Origin: Candidatus Obscuribacter sp.
GTDB lineage: Bacteria > Cyanobacteriota > Vampirovibrionia > Obscuribacterales > Obscuribacteraceae
Length of the DNA: 64,000 bases
Assembly: GCA_016718315.1 (NCBI GenBank)
Contig: JADKDV010000005.1
Coordinates: 803,305-867,304, forward strand
Direction: 5' to 3'
Shown here: positions 27,730 to 37,714 of the stretch, in pieces
Numbering within the stretch: the first letter of the stretch is position 1
Layout: every line of letters starts with the position of its first letter
Notes under the pieces: generated by a model
What the model was told of the DNA's origin: nothing
The model's database searches: none
Seen by the model: only the letters and a program-made list of their open reading frames with translations
Position numbers and translations under genes: made by a program

Positions 27730-29430
27730 ATGGCAAATACTAAAATCGACGCGCTGACCTCACTGAGGTTTTTTGCTGCTGCGGCTATTGTCGTCTGCCA
27801 CTGCCCAGGGCATTTTGGTTTTCCCACAACTCTTGGTCAGCCTTTTGAACTGGCTCAGGGTGTGTCCTTTTTCTTTGTTCTGTCTGGCTTTATTCTCTCT
27901 CTCGTTTATGGTCGCGACCTGAGTGAGGCGCCCACATGGGGAGCGCGTCTCAAGTTTATTGTGGCGCGCTTTGCCCGTATATGGCCGCTCCATGTCACTA
28001 CTTTAGTGATTATGGCCTTTTTGCTGCCCGATAAGTGGCTAGCCAGTTTTACTCCCGGTCACCTCTTTTGCTCGCTCACTTTAATCCAAGCCTGGATACC
28101 GGAGTTTGCTACTAGTTTTGCTTTTAACAGCGTCAGCTGGAGTCTTTCGGCTGAGCTTTTCTTTTATTTGATGTTTCCTCTTTTGATTTTAAATTACAAA
28201 CAAAACTGGTGGAAAAATCTGGCTTATACCTTTGGTGCAGTGCTCTTTTTTGCGGTTTTGTCAAAAGTCCTTAAGCTGCCGGAGTTGACTAATTACGGTG
28301 TGAGCTACCACGAGCTTATGTACGTTAGTCCCTTTACCCGCTTGTTTGAGTTTGCGCTGGGCATCTCAGTATTTGCTTTGAGCGAACGCATCAAGAGCTG
28401 GTATAACGCCAGGTCTGTTGTCACTTCTACTGTGTTCGAAGTCGCCGCTCTTGCACTGGTAGTGTTTTTTGCCTACAAGACGCTAAAAATTAGTCATGCT
28501 TTGGCTAACTTTACCGGGCTTGGCGAGCCGTTTTACACCTGGCTAAAATATGGCGGCTCTGCCTGTCTTGCTTTTGCTTTGTTGATATTGGTTTATTCGT
28601 TCCAGCGCGGGCTACTCAGTCGGATCCTCTCGCTCAAGCCCCTGGTTTATCTAGGTGAAATAAGCTTTTCGGTGTACTTGATGCATCGCATGCTGTTGCA
28701 TTATTACTATGACCACTTCAGTACCATTGAGGGATTCGCTCCCTGTGCCCTGTACTGGCTGGTCTTATTGGCTAGCAGCCAACTCTTATACGAATTTGTC
28801 GAATGTCCTTTTAGAAGTGCCATTGTCAGTGGTTATAAATCCTGGAATCAAAAGGATAGGTCCGGAAGTATCCGTGACTGGCTGCCCAAGCTGCGCTTGA
28901 CCCGGTTATCGACAGCGCTTTCTATGAGCAGTCTGGCGTTTTTGCTGGTCGTGCCATCGATTGTTTACCATGGACCGAGGTTGGCTTTTGTCGAGCCTTT
29001 TGCTCCAGGTGTAAATACTTCGGTATTGGGTAAGTTTGGCGATAGTGTGGAGCTTGTGTCTGCTCAATACAAAGGCGTTGACAGCGGTGGGACAAAGCAT
29101 CTTGAGCTTACCTGGCGCTCACTCAAGGAGCAAAAGTTGCTGGGCTTTGTCGGTGTGCAGCTTTATACACCAGAGCAGATCTACTACAAGCGTCGTGATT
29201 ACAAGCGCTCCAATCACGAAGAAATGGTCCAGCCCGGACAAGTCTGGGTCGATAAAGTGGCTCTATCAGCCGATGAAGGTAGCCAAACTGCGCAAGTGCG
29301 TTTAAGTATTTATGGTATCGGGGCAAACCTCGGCACTCTAGAAGCCAAATTGTTGGATGGTGAAGGTGCTAGCAGTGTCAGCACTTCGCAATTGTCCGTT
29401 GCTATTAAAAAGGGAGCGCTCAGTCTTTAA
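27730..29430 (+). CDS. Acyltransferase 3 family membrane protein
   Basis: About 566 residues from the ATG at 27730, giving the usual family start MANTKIDALTSLRFF; an in-frame GTG at 27712 is an alternative. Ten or so membrane helices carry the AT3 signatures: RFFAAAAIVVCH with the essential-type histidine, FFFVLSGFILS, and the late EISFSVYLMHRM. A further membrane helix near residue 400 leads to an extracytoplasmic beta-rich domain of ~150 residues. The family transfers acyl groups onto exported sugars. Its stop overlaps the next start by one base (TAATG), so the two are coupled. The ~290 bases before it, from 27444, hold no gene or clear promoter. Confidence 0.88.
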   Translation: MANTKIDALTSLRFFAAAAIVVCHCPGHFGFPTTLGQPFELAQGVSFFFVLSGFILSLVYGRDLSEAPTWGARLKFIVARFARIWPLHVTTLVIMAFLLPDKWLASFTPGHLFCSLTLIQAWIPEFATSFAFNSVSWSLSAELFFYLMFPLLILNYKQNWWKNLAYTFGAVLFFAVLSKVLKLPELTNYGVSYHELMYVSPFTRLFEFALGISVFALSERIKSWYNARSVVTSTVFEVAALALVVFFAYKTLKISHALANFTGLGEPFYTWLKYGGSACLAFALLILVYSFQRGLLSRILSLKPLVYLGEISFSVYLMHRMLLHYYYDHFSTIEGFAPCALYWLVLLASSQLLYEFVECPFRSAIVSGYKSWNQKDRSGSIRDWLPKLRLTRLSTALSMSSLAFLLVVPSIVYHGPRLAFVEPFAPGVNTSVLGKFGDSVELVSAQYKGVDSGGTKHLELTWRSLKEQKLLGFVGVQLYTPEQIYYKRRDYKRSNHEEMVQPGQVWVDKVALSADEGSQTAQVRLSIYGIGANLGTLEAKLLDGEGASSVSTSQLSVAIKKGALSL

Positions 29431-31243
29431 TGAATTCAGATACAGTGCTAGACAAAGCAGAAGCTACTGAGACAAGGACCGCCTTGCCCGGTCAGACAAA
29501 GGACAATAAAGTAAGATTTTTTGCCGCCAGTTTGATTGTTTTGACTATAGTCGAAATGCTCACATTTTTGCCGATAATCTCAAAGGTCGGTTATTACCTG
29601 GACGACTGGGCTACTCTTGCGTTTTTGCATTTTGCTCCGCACGGAGATACTCTCTGGGGCTTGCTCAAAGACTACTTTATCAATGACAGCAGGGTCCTAA
29701 TTCGACCGGTAGAGGTCCTGCATTTTGGGCTTATCTACTGGTTTTGCGGTGAAAGCTCTTACAACTATCACCTGATCTATCTCTTTATGGAAGTAGTGAG
29801 TGCCTATCTTTGCTATCTGATATTTAATAGGCTAAGTGGCAAACCGGCTCTGGCCCTGGCTGCGTCACTATATTTTTTGCTGCATCCCGGTCACGATGCG
29901 GGACGCTATTGGGTCATTGCGGCCTCACTGGGGCTCAGTACGCTCTTTATGCAGTTATCTATGTACTGTGCCATCAAAGCTTATGATGCTCGCACATTTG
30001 CCCGGATTTGGCTCTTTAACGCCCTGGCTGGACTCTCATATCTAACCGGGCTGCTCAATTATGAGTCGATTTTGCCCCTGGCCGCCACACCCGTTATGTG
30101 CTTGTTTGTGCTGGCGTACAAAGAGTCTGCTGGTACTTTTGTGGCGCGGTCCATAAGTGGCATAAAAGCAGCATTGCCGACGATTGTGTTATCGATACTA
30201 TCGGTAGTGGCATTTGTTGGCTACCAAAAGGTGCTGATGCCCTATCTGGGGCTGGGATATGCCCATGCTGTCACACTCGATCCGGCACTAATGGTCAAGA
30301 CTATTGCTACCGGTATTGATATTAACTTACCCGGACCATCCATGACATTTTTTTGTGGACAGGCCAAAGCCTGTCTAGATGAGATATCCCGGTCAGAAAT
30401 TTGGAGATTGGCTTTTATTGCTTTGACCAGTGTTGTAGGGATGGTCTGGTTTATCCGTTCTGGTGGTGCCAAAAGCACGGATCCGGCGCTTGCTAATCGT
30501 TATCTTGGACCATGGTCTCTTATCTCCATTGGTTGTATTTCGGTGGTTGCCACATACAGCATATTTGGTCTCAGTCTCGACTATCTGCCGACCTACCAGA
30601 CTATTGTCAATCGCATCAATGTGGGCGCATCTTTTGCTTTAGCCTTTGCCTTTATGGGCGGCCTCTGGCTTTTGACACCCGAAAAACTTGGCGCTCTTTT
30701 AAAAGGGCAAAGCGCTAGATCTCTTGCCATTGCCAGTGGTGCCCTAACTATTGTTGTCACCACTGCTACGCTGGGCTTTTTGCTCTCGCTAACTGGGGAC
30801 TGGCTAAACCCTGGCTGGTATCGTGGCTCACTCAAACACAGGTGCGCAATAAGCTAGTGGCATTAAAAGGCCAGCTCGCTCCTGATGCTTGCGTGTTGCT
30901 GGCAAATTGCCCCCGTTATGTGATGTGGGCACCAGTCTATGACGGTGTCTGGGACTTCCAAAATATGGCGCGAGTGATGTTGGGACGCGATGGCGCACAG
31001 GGCAATGTGGTGTCCGACCGCCTGCAAATTGACAAAGACGGATTGACTGATATCTCCTATGGCTTTACTTGCGGCAAATATCCCTTTAGCAAGCTCTATG
31101 TATTGATTGCTCCGGGCGATGAGCTGGTGCGAGTACCTGATGCCCAGACCTTTATCAATCTTGTCGACAAAAAAGGTAGGCAGTTTGGACTGGACGACAA
31201 AGTGCTAGCCACCTGGCGTGAGCAGGCGGTCAAAGCGCGTTAG
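29430..31243 (+). CDS. Polytopic membrane protein, GT-C glycosyltransferase-like, frameshifted
   Basis: About 604 residues after repair. Eleven or so predicted membrane helices fill the first ~460 residues. The first extracytoplasmic loop has the GT-C-type acidic pair YYLDDWATL, and RVLIRPVEVLHF follows. The C-terminal ~140 residues are soluble. The frame breaks at the AAA run 30834-30836: one missing A gives SLKTQVRNKLVALKG, joining the long part (raw end 30857) to the remainder (raw restart at 30842). Translation is coupled to the acyltransferase through a TAATG overlap. A lipid-linked sugar is the likely donor, but the product is unknown. Confidence 0.75.
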
Positions 31244-31256
31244 TGCTTGAGCCATT

Positions 31257-32873
31257 TTATATCGACATGATGCTGCCGTCTTCGAGTTTGCGCGTGCCGA
31301 CTAGGATAAAGTTTTGAGTATCATTGACTATTTGGCTTTGAGCCGCATCATATTTTTTTGCGCTGACTTGATCGACAAAGTTTTTACCCTGGTAGCCTGT
31401 CTTAAAGACAAACCAGCTGTAATAGTCCATGTCTTTAGCGGTGTATTCAAAGACATCACCATTTAGAGTAAAGCGTCTAAATGTTGAGACTGTGGCGGGT
31501 GAATTTGCTGAGAGTGCGGCAATCGTCAGGGTATGAACACTTAGCTCTCTTGTGCTGGGAAAGAGATTGACTGTTGGCAAATAACCTGTCTTGCCATCAC
31601 CAATGGTGCTAAAAATCCAGTCTTGTCCCCAGGGATCTCCTGGCGGCATTGGTGCCATGGGTGGACCTGCGATTTCACCTGCTACCGCTGCCAGGCGCTT
31701 GATTGTGGCAAGAGTATTAGTGCCAATATTGATTGGGTACGGACAAAAGTTTAGTACGACAAATTGCAAAAAGGCCAGAGTGCAGATAGTGTAAGCTGCT
31801 ACTTTTTTGATTGTACTGCCAGCAAACAACACAGATAGAGCGAGTGCGCTATCTAGCGCCGGTGACAATAGGGCCGGTAGGACATAGCGTGCTTCAGCGT
31901 TATTCATTGAGAGCAAGCACATAAGCGGTATGCCTGTTATCATGCCGGCAAAGAGCAGCCCTCGCGGCTTGGTGCCAAACTGTGGTTTTACTGCAATCAA
32001 AGCATATAGCCAGAGTGCAAAAAGTAGAGGGGACATCAAAGCCGGTAGGCTTGAGACGTAGTTCCAGAGGTGATGATTGAGTACTTCGAGATAGCTACTA
32101 CTTTGCGTGGCCTGTGGATAGTAGTAGTTTTTCCAGGCAGTCAGGGTTTCTTTATTTGGTATCACCCACAGTAGCAACGCTGTGAGGGTTGCTAGACCAG
32201 TAAGGAGCATGTGAGCAATCTGTTTTTTGCTTTTAGCCTTGATTGCATCTACTAGTAGTATCAGGCATGGCACCACCAAAAACACCATAGCGGCTTGCTT
32301 TGCTGTAGCTCCCATGGCTACTGCCAGTGCCATAAACAAAGCATTTGGCCAGGACCGGTCCTGGCTCCATTTGATCATGGCATAAAAGGCCAGAGCCGAG
32401 AGTGTGATATGGCCAAAGTCGAGCATCTGGGTGTGGCTAAATAGCGCTACCCAGGGATAACAATTGACTATAAATACAGCAAGGGCTGCTGCCAGATTGC
32501 TGCCCCGGGCCATTTTGACAATACTAGCGAGTGAAGCTGAGAGTACAAGCAGGTAGGCGATATTGACAATGGCATCTGAGAGACGACCATAGCCAAATAG
32601 ATATTTAGCAAAGCCAAAAATCAAATGTTGAGTGAGCGGATAGTTGAAGCTGACTGTAAGAAATTGCTGCCAGTAGTCGGCTCTTAAAAGGTGGGGATGA
32701 CGAATCAGCTTGGCGTAGTTGATAGCGTCCTGAAAATGCGAACCCGCGTCCCAGAGCGGGTAGTTATGGTCGAGCAACCACCAGACAGCAAGCAATGCTG
32801 CAAATAAGAGAGCTGGTACCAGGTAAATCCAGGGCTTGTTGGCTGGCAGTTCGTTTGCGTCATCCGATTTCAT
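31257..32873 (-). CDS. GT-C-type membrane glycosyltransferase (ArnT/PMT-like)
   Basis: About 538 residues from MKSDDANEL; the frame is open to an ATG at 32924. Ten or more membrane helices. The first extracytoplasmic loop carries NYPLWDAGSHFQDA, an acidic motif in the place where PMT/ArnT-type enzymes bind metal and lipid-phosphate sugar. The C-terminal region (about 400-538) is soluble. It probably transfers a sugar from polyprenyl phosphate on the outer side of the membrane. It is convergent with the preceding gene with a 13-base gap. Confidence 0.75.
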   Translation of the reverse strand: MKSDDANELPANKPWIYLVPALLFAALLAVWWLLDHNYPLWDAGSHFQDAINYAKLIRHPHLLRADYWQQFLTVSFNYPLTQHLIFGFAKYLFGYGRLSDAIVNIAYLLVLSASLASIVKMARGSNLAAALAVFIVNCYPWVALFSHTQMLDFGHITLSALAFYAMIKWSQDRSWPNALFMALAVAMGATAKQAAMVFLVVPCLILLVDAIKAKSKKQIAHMLLTGLATLTALLLWVIPNKETLTAWKNYYYPQATQSSSYLEVLNHHLWNYVSSLPALMSPLLFALWLYALIAVKPQFGTKPRGLLFAGMITGIPLMCLLSMNNAEARYVLPALLSPALDSALALSVLFAGSTIKKVAAYTICTLAFLQFVVLNFCPYPINIGTNTLATIKRLAAVAGEIAGPPMAPMPPGDPWGQDWIFSTIGDGKTGYLPTVNLFPSTRELSVHTLTIAALSANSPATVSTFRRFTLNGDVFEYTAKDMDYYSWFVFKTGYQGKNFVDQVSAKKYDAAQSQIVNDTQNFILVGTRKLEDGSIMSI

Positions 32874-33003
32874 TACGCCATAGTATAGAGCTACTGTGCC
32901 GCTTAAATAAATCTTCCTATGCATGATGTATATCGTGACTTAATATCTCTTTGAGACAATGGAGACCTTTAGATCGATTCCTGATAGTCACGGAGTACAA
33001 CCA

Positions 33004-33876
33004 ATGAAACACGCCATTATCCTGACCGGCGGCGCTGGTGATAGAGCCCGTCCTCTAACTGAGGATAAGCCTAAGGCGATGATTTCAATTATGGGTCGGC
33101 CGCTCCTGGCTAGTCTGATTCAGTGGTTATCAGCCTACGGCATCCGCAACATCACTATTGCCTGCGGCTATCGTTATGAGCTTATTCAGGCTTACTTTGG
33201 TGACGGGAGTGCTCATGGTGTCAATCTCAATTATCTGATTGAGGACGAGCCACTGGGCTCTGGTGGCGCCCTCAAAAATGCCCTGCGCTTCCTCGCTCCC
33301 AGTCAAGAGCCAGTGCTTGTGGTCAATGCCGAAGCAATAACCAACCTCAATTTAGGCGATCTTTTTGCCTACCACGAAGTCAAAGGTGCTGAAGTAACTA
33401 TGGTTTCGGTGCCAATGCTCAGTCCTTATGGCGTGGTGGACTTCAACGAAAAAGGTCAGATTACAGCCTTCCGTGAAAAGCCGGAATTGCCTTACTGGGT
33501 CAATGCTGGTATCTATGTAGTCAATCCATCTGTCTATGACATTTTGCCTGACAGAGGCGAGCATGATCACTTCCCTCAACTTGCCGAAAAAGGGCAATTG
33601 CACGCTTTCAAATGTCATGCCTTTTGGCGTTCTATCAATACTGTGCGAGATGTCGGTGAGCTGAGAGCCGACATGGAAAAACTCTTTTTCTCTTTGTTTT
33701 TCTCGCCTGTGACTAGTTATGCTGCCAATCAAGCAGTTAAGCAAAGTGCCATGAGTGCTGCTAGTTTGGCTGCCAGTGAGGCTGTTGAGCGCAGCAATGC
33801 TAGTCGTCAGATTGCAGATAGGGTCGAAGAACCTGCTGAATCATATGTCAGTGTCAGTCGCATCACGATTGTCTGA
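33004..33876 (+). CDS. Sugar-phosphate nucleotidyltransferase
   Basis: About 290 residues from the ATG at 33004, which has GGAG about 10 bases upstream; the frame is open to 32959. The N-terminal signature LTGGAGDRARPLTEDKPKAM is a variant of GGxGxRLRPLT with the family lysine. EDEPLGSGGALKNA and VVNAEAITNLN (in place of the usual GD) follow. It resembles GDP-mannose or D-glycero-D-manno-heptose-1-phosphate pyrophosphorylases; the loss of the usual aspartate in VVNAEA is odd and may alter metal binding. The last ~55 residues are a low-complexity Ala/Ser/Val tail. Confidence 0.82.
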   Translation: MKHAIILTGGAGDRARPLTEDKPKAMISIMGRPLLASLIQWLSAYGIRNITIACGYRYELIQAYFGDGSAHGVNLNYLIEDEPLGSGGALKNALRFLAPSQEPVLVVNAEAITNLNLGDLFAYHEVKGAEVTMVSVPMLSPYGVVDFNEKGQITAFREKPELPYWVNAGIYVVNPSVYDILPDRGEHDHFPQLAEKGQLHAFKCHAFWRSINTVRDVGELRADMEKLFFSLFFSPVTSYAANQAVKQSAMSAASLAASEAVERSNASRQIADRVEEPAESYVSVSRITIV

Positions 33877-34033
33877 GTGGTTGACAAAAATCATCCTTGA
33901 ACCAAAGATTAAACATTTGCCATCAAGGTATTTTGTTTGAACTTTTTCACCTTCAACTACGTAGATGTTGGAGTGAGATGTCTGTGTGTTCATTCCGTTC
34001 ATTTCAATACAATCTACAAAGCAGGTGCCTATT

Positions 34034-34436
34034 ATGTTTCGCAAATCGACGGTCAGTAAGCTGGTTTTAATAGCTCTTTCAATGGTGGTGGTTTCCCCGC
34101 TGGCGGCGCTGGCTCAGACACCTGCTGATAGCAATGGCGGCGCTAGCTGCCCGGCTCCAGGTGGTGACCCTGGGCTCCGGTGGTGGTGGTCGTCGCGGTC
34201 ATCGGGGCATGCGTGGCGGTAAGGGCGGCAATGTCGACCCGGCCAGACGTCAGGCAATGAAGGCCAAAATGATGGCAAAGTTTGACAAAAATGGCGATGG
34301 CCAGCTCGACGACAACGAAAAAGCGGCGATGCAACAATTCAGACAAGAGCGTAAAGCCCGTCGAGCTGCCATGCAAAACGGCAGCAACCCTGGTTCAGCT
34401 GGGCTAGGTGCTGTGCCCCCACCCGGCGCACAATAG
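34034..34436 (+). CDS. Small secreted EF-hand protein, frameshifted
   Basis: About 133 residues after repair. A signal peptide (MFRKSTVSKLVLIALSMVVV, then SPLAALAQ) leads into a Gly-rich, basic segment (GSGGGGRRGHRGMRGG). A canonical EF-hand loop follows, DKNGDGQLDDNE, with acidic or oxygen ligands at positions 1, 3, 5, 9 and 12. The tail is basic and proline-rich. Frame restored by deleting one G from GGG at 34172-34174, converting ...GGDPGLRWWW into ...GGDPGSGGGG. A single EF-hand suggests dimerisation or binding to a partner; a calcium-dependent extracellular role is inferred. Confidence 0.65.
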
Positions 34437-34535
34437 TTTTTCTTTAGGCTATCGGCCGGTTGTACATAATTGGAAGACTCTCAGGGGCTCCAGGTCTTGA
34501 TGTGCTAACATCTTGGGAACTCGTGAGTTGAATCA

Positions 34536-35331
34536 ATGTCCCAGCAAACAATTGTCGATTACAAAGTAGAAGTAGAGGGCGTCTCAAAGCGCTATAACAT
34601 CTACGATAAACCGGTCGATCGCCTCAAAGAAATCATTTTTCGCAATCGTATTAGCTGCCACCGAGAATATTGGGCGCTGACCGATATCAATGTGCAGTTT
34701 CCTGCTGGTGTAACTGCTCTGATTGGACCAAACGGTTCTGGTAAGTCTACCCTTTTGCAAATTATTGCTGGCGTACTAGAGCCCACGCATGGCGCCGTTA
34801 TTCGTCGCGGGCGCATTACCGCTATTCTTGAATTGGGCGCTGGTTTTCAGCCCGAAGTATTCAGGTCGCGAGAACGTAATACTCAATGGCATGATTCTTG
34901 GTATTCCTCGTGACGAAATGGAAACCCGTGTCGAGGCAATCGCAGAATTTGCAGAGATTGGTGATTTCTTTGATCAGCCAATTAAGACCTATTCCAGCGG
35001 TATGGTTGTGCGTCTGGCTTTTGCCACTGCTGTGAACGTAGATCCCGAGATTTTGATTGTGGACGAAGCCATGGCTGTGGGTGATCAAAACTTTCAGATC
35101 AAATGCCGCGATCATATGTGGAGTATGAAAGAAGCTGGCAAGACGATTATCTTTGTCACGCACGATATGAATATGGTGTTGACCTGGTGTGACCACGCCG
35201 TCCTCCTAAATGGTGGCAAAATTGTCACCCAGGGTGCAGTTGGTCCTGTCGTTGAAGCCTTTGAAGACCTGATGGACCACCACGAAAAGGTGGCGGTGAA
35301 GAAATTCACTCAGGGCACAGTAGAGCAGTAG
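34536..35331 (+). CDS. ABC transporter ATPase, polysaccharide export (Wzt/TagH-like), frameshifted
   Basis: About 264 residues after repair. Walker A is GPNGSGKSTLL, the signature is YSSGMVVRLAFATAV, Walker B ILIVDEAMAVGD, and the switch histidine is in VTHDM. NIYDKPVDRLKEIIF at the N-terminus and AILELGAGFQPE mark the Wzt/TagH/KpsT-like family that energises export of finished glycans. There is no C-terminal glycan-binding domain. One extra base near 34857 splits the gene; removing it yields FQPEYSGRENVILNG, the family consensus. No Wzm-type permease lies next to it in this window, which is unusual. Confidence 0.85.
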
Positions 35332-35351
35332 TCGTTGACTTAGACGTTTGC

Positions 35352-36353
35352 TTAAAACATCCTGTTGACCCAGGTCTTAGGCGTCTTGTCATTGATAATC
35401 TCGAGGTCGAGGTGGTATCTAAAACGTCTGGTACCCTGGTTCTTGATAAAGTTGATCATTTCTTCCAGACCATCTCTGAGTGAGACTTTAGTCTGGTAGT
35501 TGAGCAAGCGACGCGCTTTGTCAGCTGAGCAAGTAGCTAGTTTGACTTCTTGTGGGCGTCCTGGCATATAAATTGGCTTGAGATCAAAGCTGAGCAAGTC
35601 AGCGATAGTCTCTGCCAGTTCATTGATAGTAATAAAGTCTTCGTCTGGACCGATATTGATGATTTCGCCCAGGACATTGTCTCTGGTTACCATTTCTTTG
35701 AGACAGTAAATATCGTCATCAACAAAGCTGAAGCAACGCATCTGGCTGCCATCACCGTAAATTATTGGCTGTCTACCTTGCAACATCAAATTGATCATGA
35801 TTGATGCTACGTTACGGTAAGGGTCATCGTATTTTTGTCTGGGTCCGATGATGTTGTGTGGCACGGCGATTACATATTCGACACCGTGGATTTCGCAGAG
35901 GTTGCGCAAGATTTGCTCGGCAGCTAGCTTAGCGATACCGTAGGGATCTTGTGGTTTGGGCACGATATCTTCTCTAAACGGCACTTCGTTGGTGCCATAG
36001 CGAGCCATACTGGAGCAAAAAATGATGCGTTTGGCACCATTGGCGATAGCCGCACTAAAGAGGCTGGCTGAGCCGGTGACGATGTTTTCGACAATGAGGT
36101 GGGGCGAAAATACAGAAAGTCCTTCGTAAGCCGTTGCTGCCGCGTGAAATATGACATCACAGCCTTTGGTGATTTTGAGCATCGAGTTACGTCTGCAGAT
36201 GTCATATTGATAAAACTCTGCTTCTGGCGGCACGTTAATTAGCTCGCCGCCAATCAAAGTGTCGCAGCCGACCACTTCATGACCGTCTGCCAAAAAATGT
36301 TCAGCCAGGTGGCTGCCCAAAAAACCAGCTATACCAGAGATGAAAATACGCAT
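35352..36353 (-). CDS. NAD-dependent epimerase/dehydratase (sugar nucleotide)
   Basis: About 333 residues from MRIFISGIAGFLG, with GAAGG correctly spaced upstream; the frame is open to 36389. Rossmann motif GIAGFLG at residues 7-13, SSMARYG in the catalytic Ser/Thr position and YGIAKLAAEQ (Tyr-x3-Lys). HNIIGPRQKYDDPYRN is the typical extended-SDR substrate loop. It resembles UDP-glucose 4-epimerase and GDP/dTDP-sugar epimerases; the exact nucleotide sugar cannot be told. It is isolated on the minus strand between an export ATPase and a glycosyltransferase. Confidence 0.85.
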   Translation of the reverse strand: MRIFISGIAGFLGSHLAEHFLADGHEVVGCDTLIGGELINVPPEAEFYQYDICRRNSMLKITKGCDVIFHAAATAYEGLSVFSPHLIVENIVTGSASLFSAAIANGAKRIIFCSSMARYGTNEVPFREDIVPKPQDPYGIAKLAAEQILRNLCEIHGVEYVIAVPHNIIGPRQKYDDPYRNVASIMINLMLQGRQPIIYGDGSQMRCFSFVDDDIYCLKEMVTRDNVLGEIINIGPDEDFITINELAETIADLLSFDLKPIYMPGRPQEVKLATCSADKARRLLNYQTKVSLRDGLEEMINFIKNQGTRRFRYHLDLEIINDKTPKTWVNRMF

Positions 36354-36523
36354 TAAAGGACCTTCTTTAGATAACCGCAGCCCGTGCAATAAAATTGCTA
36401 AACTTTAGACGGACAAATGTCTTGAACCGCAAGATTCGAGGCTGCTACATCCTAGCAAAATTTTGCATTTCAGCTCTTGCATAGAATTTATTGAAGCCGT
36501 CCTTAACGTTTTGAGTAATAGTC

Positions 36524-37594
36524 ATGCCAAAAGTCTCAATCTGTCTCCCTGTCTACAACGGTTCGAATTATCTGGCTAAGGCAATAGACAATGTGCTTTC
36601 CCAGACTTTTCAAGATTTTGAGTTATTAATTGCCAATGATTGCTCCACTGACGAAACACAGGCAATTATTGACTCCTACGCTGCAAGAGATGCCAGGATA
36701 GTTAGCTGGATCAATGAAAAAAATCTAAAGCTCTTCGGTAATTACAATTGCTGTATGGAGCGCGCTCAGGGGCAATATATAAAACTCTTTGCCCATGATG
36801 ATTATTTGCAGCCAACTGCTATCGAACGAATGGTCGCTGTGCTTGAAGCACATCCAGAAGTAGCACTTGTGACCTGCTCGAAACGTTGGATTGATGCACA
36901 GGATAAGGTCATTAAAGAGGTTGTCCGATTTGATAAAGATGTCTTACTCAAATCTGAGGACGTCATTCTAGCCAATCTAATTGTGCTCAATAATTGGATT
37001 GGGGAGCCTGCTGGCACTCTATTTAGACGTGAGCATGTTGGTAGTGGGTTTGATACATCCCTCTACCACTGGGGCGATATCGACTACTGGTTTCGTATTT
37101 TGCAAAATGGAGATATGTTCGTTTTGAGCGACATACTCTGTTCTTTTCGTTTACATTCTGAGAGTGCTACATCCAACAGCCTTTCAGGGCTTTACTATGC
37201 AGCGGATATAGTGCGCATGTATGCTGCGTGGCATCGCTATCTTGATAAGCTCGGTGAGAGTGAGGAGCATTTCTTTCAGAGAGCGGCTGAAGAAATCGCT
37301 TTGCACATGGATTACCTGGAGCGCGAAAAGGGGCTCAATGGCGCCCAGGTGCGAGCAGCTAATACCAATCGTCAGACCGAATTTAGTAATGAGGCAGTAA
37401 CTGATTTTAGAGTTGCCCTTTATCATGCCGAAAGGCGTATCACTTCTTTGATGAAAGAATTGATTGCCACTAAAAATGAGTTGGAGCATCGTGAAAATGA
37501 ATGCAAAGAGCTCAAGGCAGCCATAAATGTCATGGAAAACAGTGTCTCCTGGAAAGTAACAACCCCTTTGCGCAAGGTGCGTTCTAAATTTTGA
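36524..37594 (+). CDS. GT2 family glycosyltransferase with C-terminal coiled coil
   Basis: A 356-residue enzyme. The GT-A core opens with KVSICLPVYNGSNYL and has NDCSTDET and the metal-binding LFAHDDYL motif. WGDIDYWFR near residue 190 is the acceptor-side acidic motif. Residues ~290-345 are a heptad-rich coiled coil with many Glu/Lys residues, which may mediate assembly. It lies 120 bases before the TPR kinase. Confidence 0.88.
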   Translation: MPKVSICLPVYNGSNYLAKAIDNVLSQTFQDFELLIANDCSTDETQAIIDSYAARDARIVSWINEKNLKLFGNYNCCMERAQGQYIKLFAHDDYLQPTAIERMVAVLEAHPEVALVTCSKRWIDAQDKVIKEVVRFDKDVLLKSEDVILANLIVLNNWIGEPAGTLFRREHVGSGFDTSLYHWGDIDYWFRILQNGDMFVLSDILCSFRLHSESATSNSLSGLYYAADIVRMYAAWHRYLDKLGESEEHFFQRAAEEIALHMDYLEREKGLNGAQVRAANTNRQTEFSNEAVTDFRVALYHAERRITSLMKELIATKNELEHRENECKELKAAINVMENSVSWKVTTPLRKVRSKF

Positions 37595-37714
37595 GCGCCT
37601 GTCAATAATCGAAGCAAATTGGCAATTCTGAGATGGAACTAAACCTGAAACATTGGCGCCATATTGCATAACTTCCAGTTGTCAATGCTCCATTATAGGT
37701 AGCGGCTGCCCAGA

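Noticed and set aside
34483..34511. TGCTAACAT before the export ATPase as an extended -10
   Set aside because: The -10 is 4/6 only, and no -35 is found at proper spacing; the same string near 16213 also lacks one.
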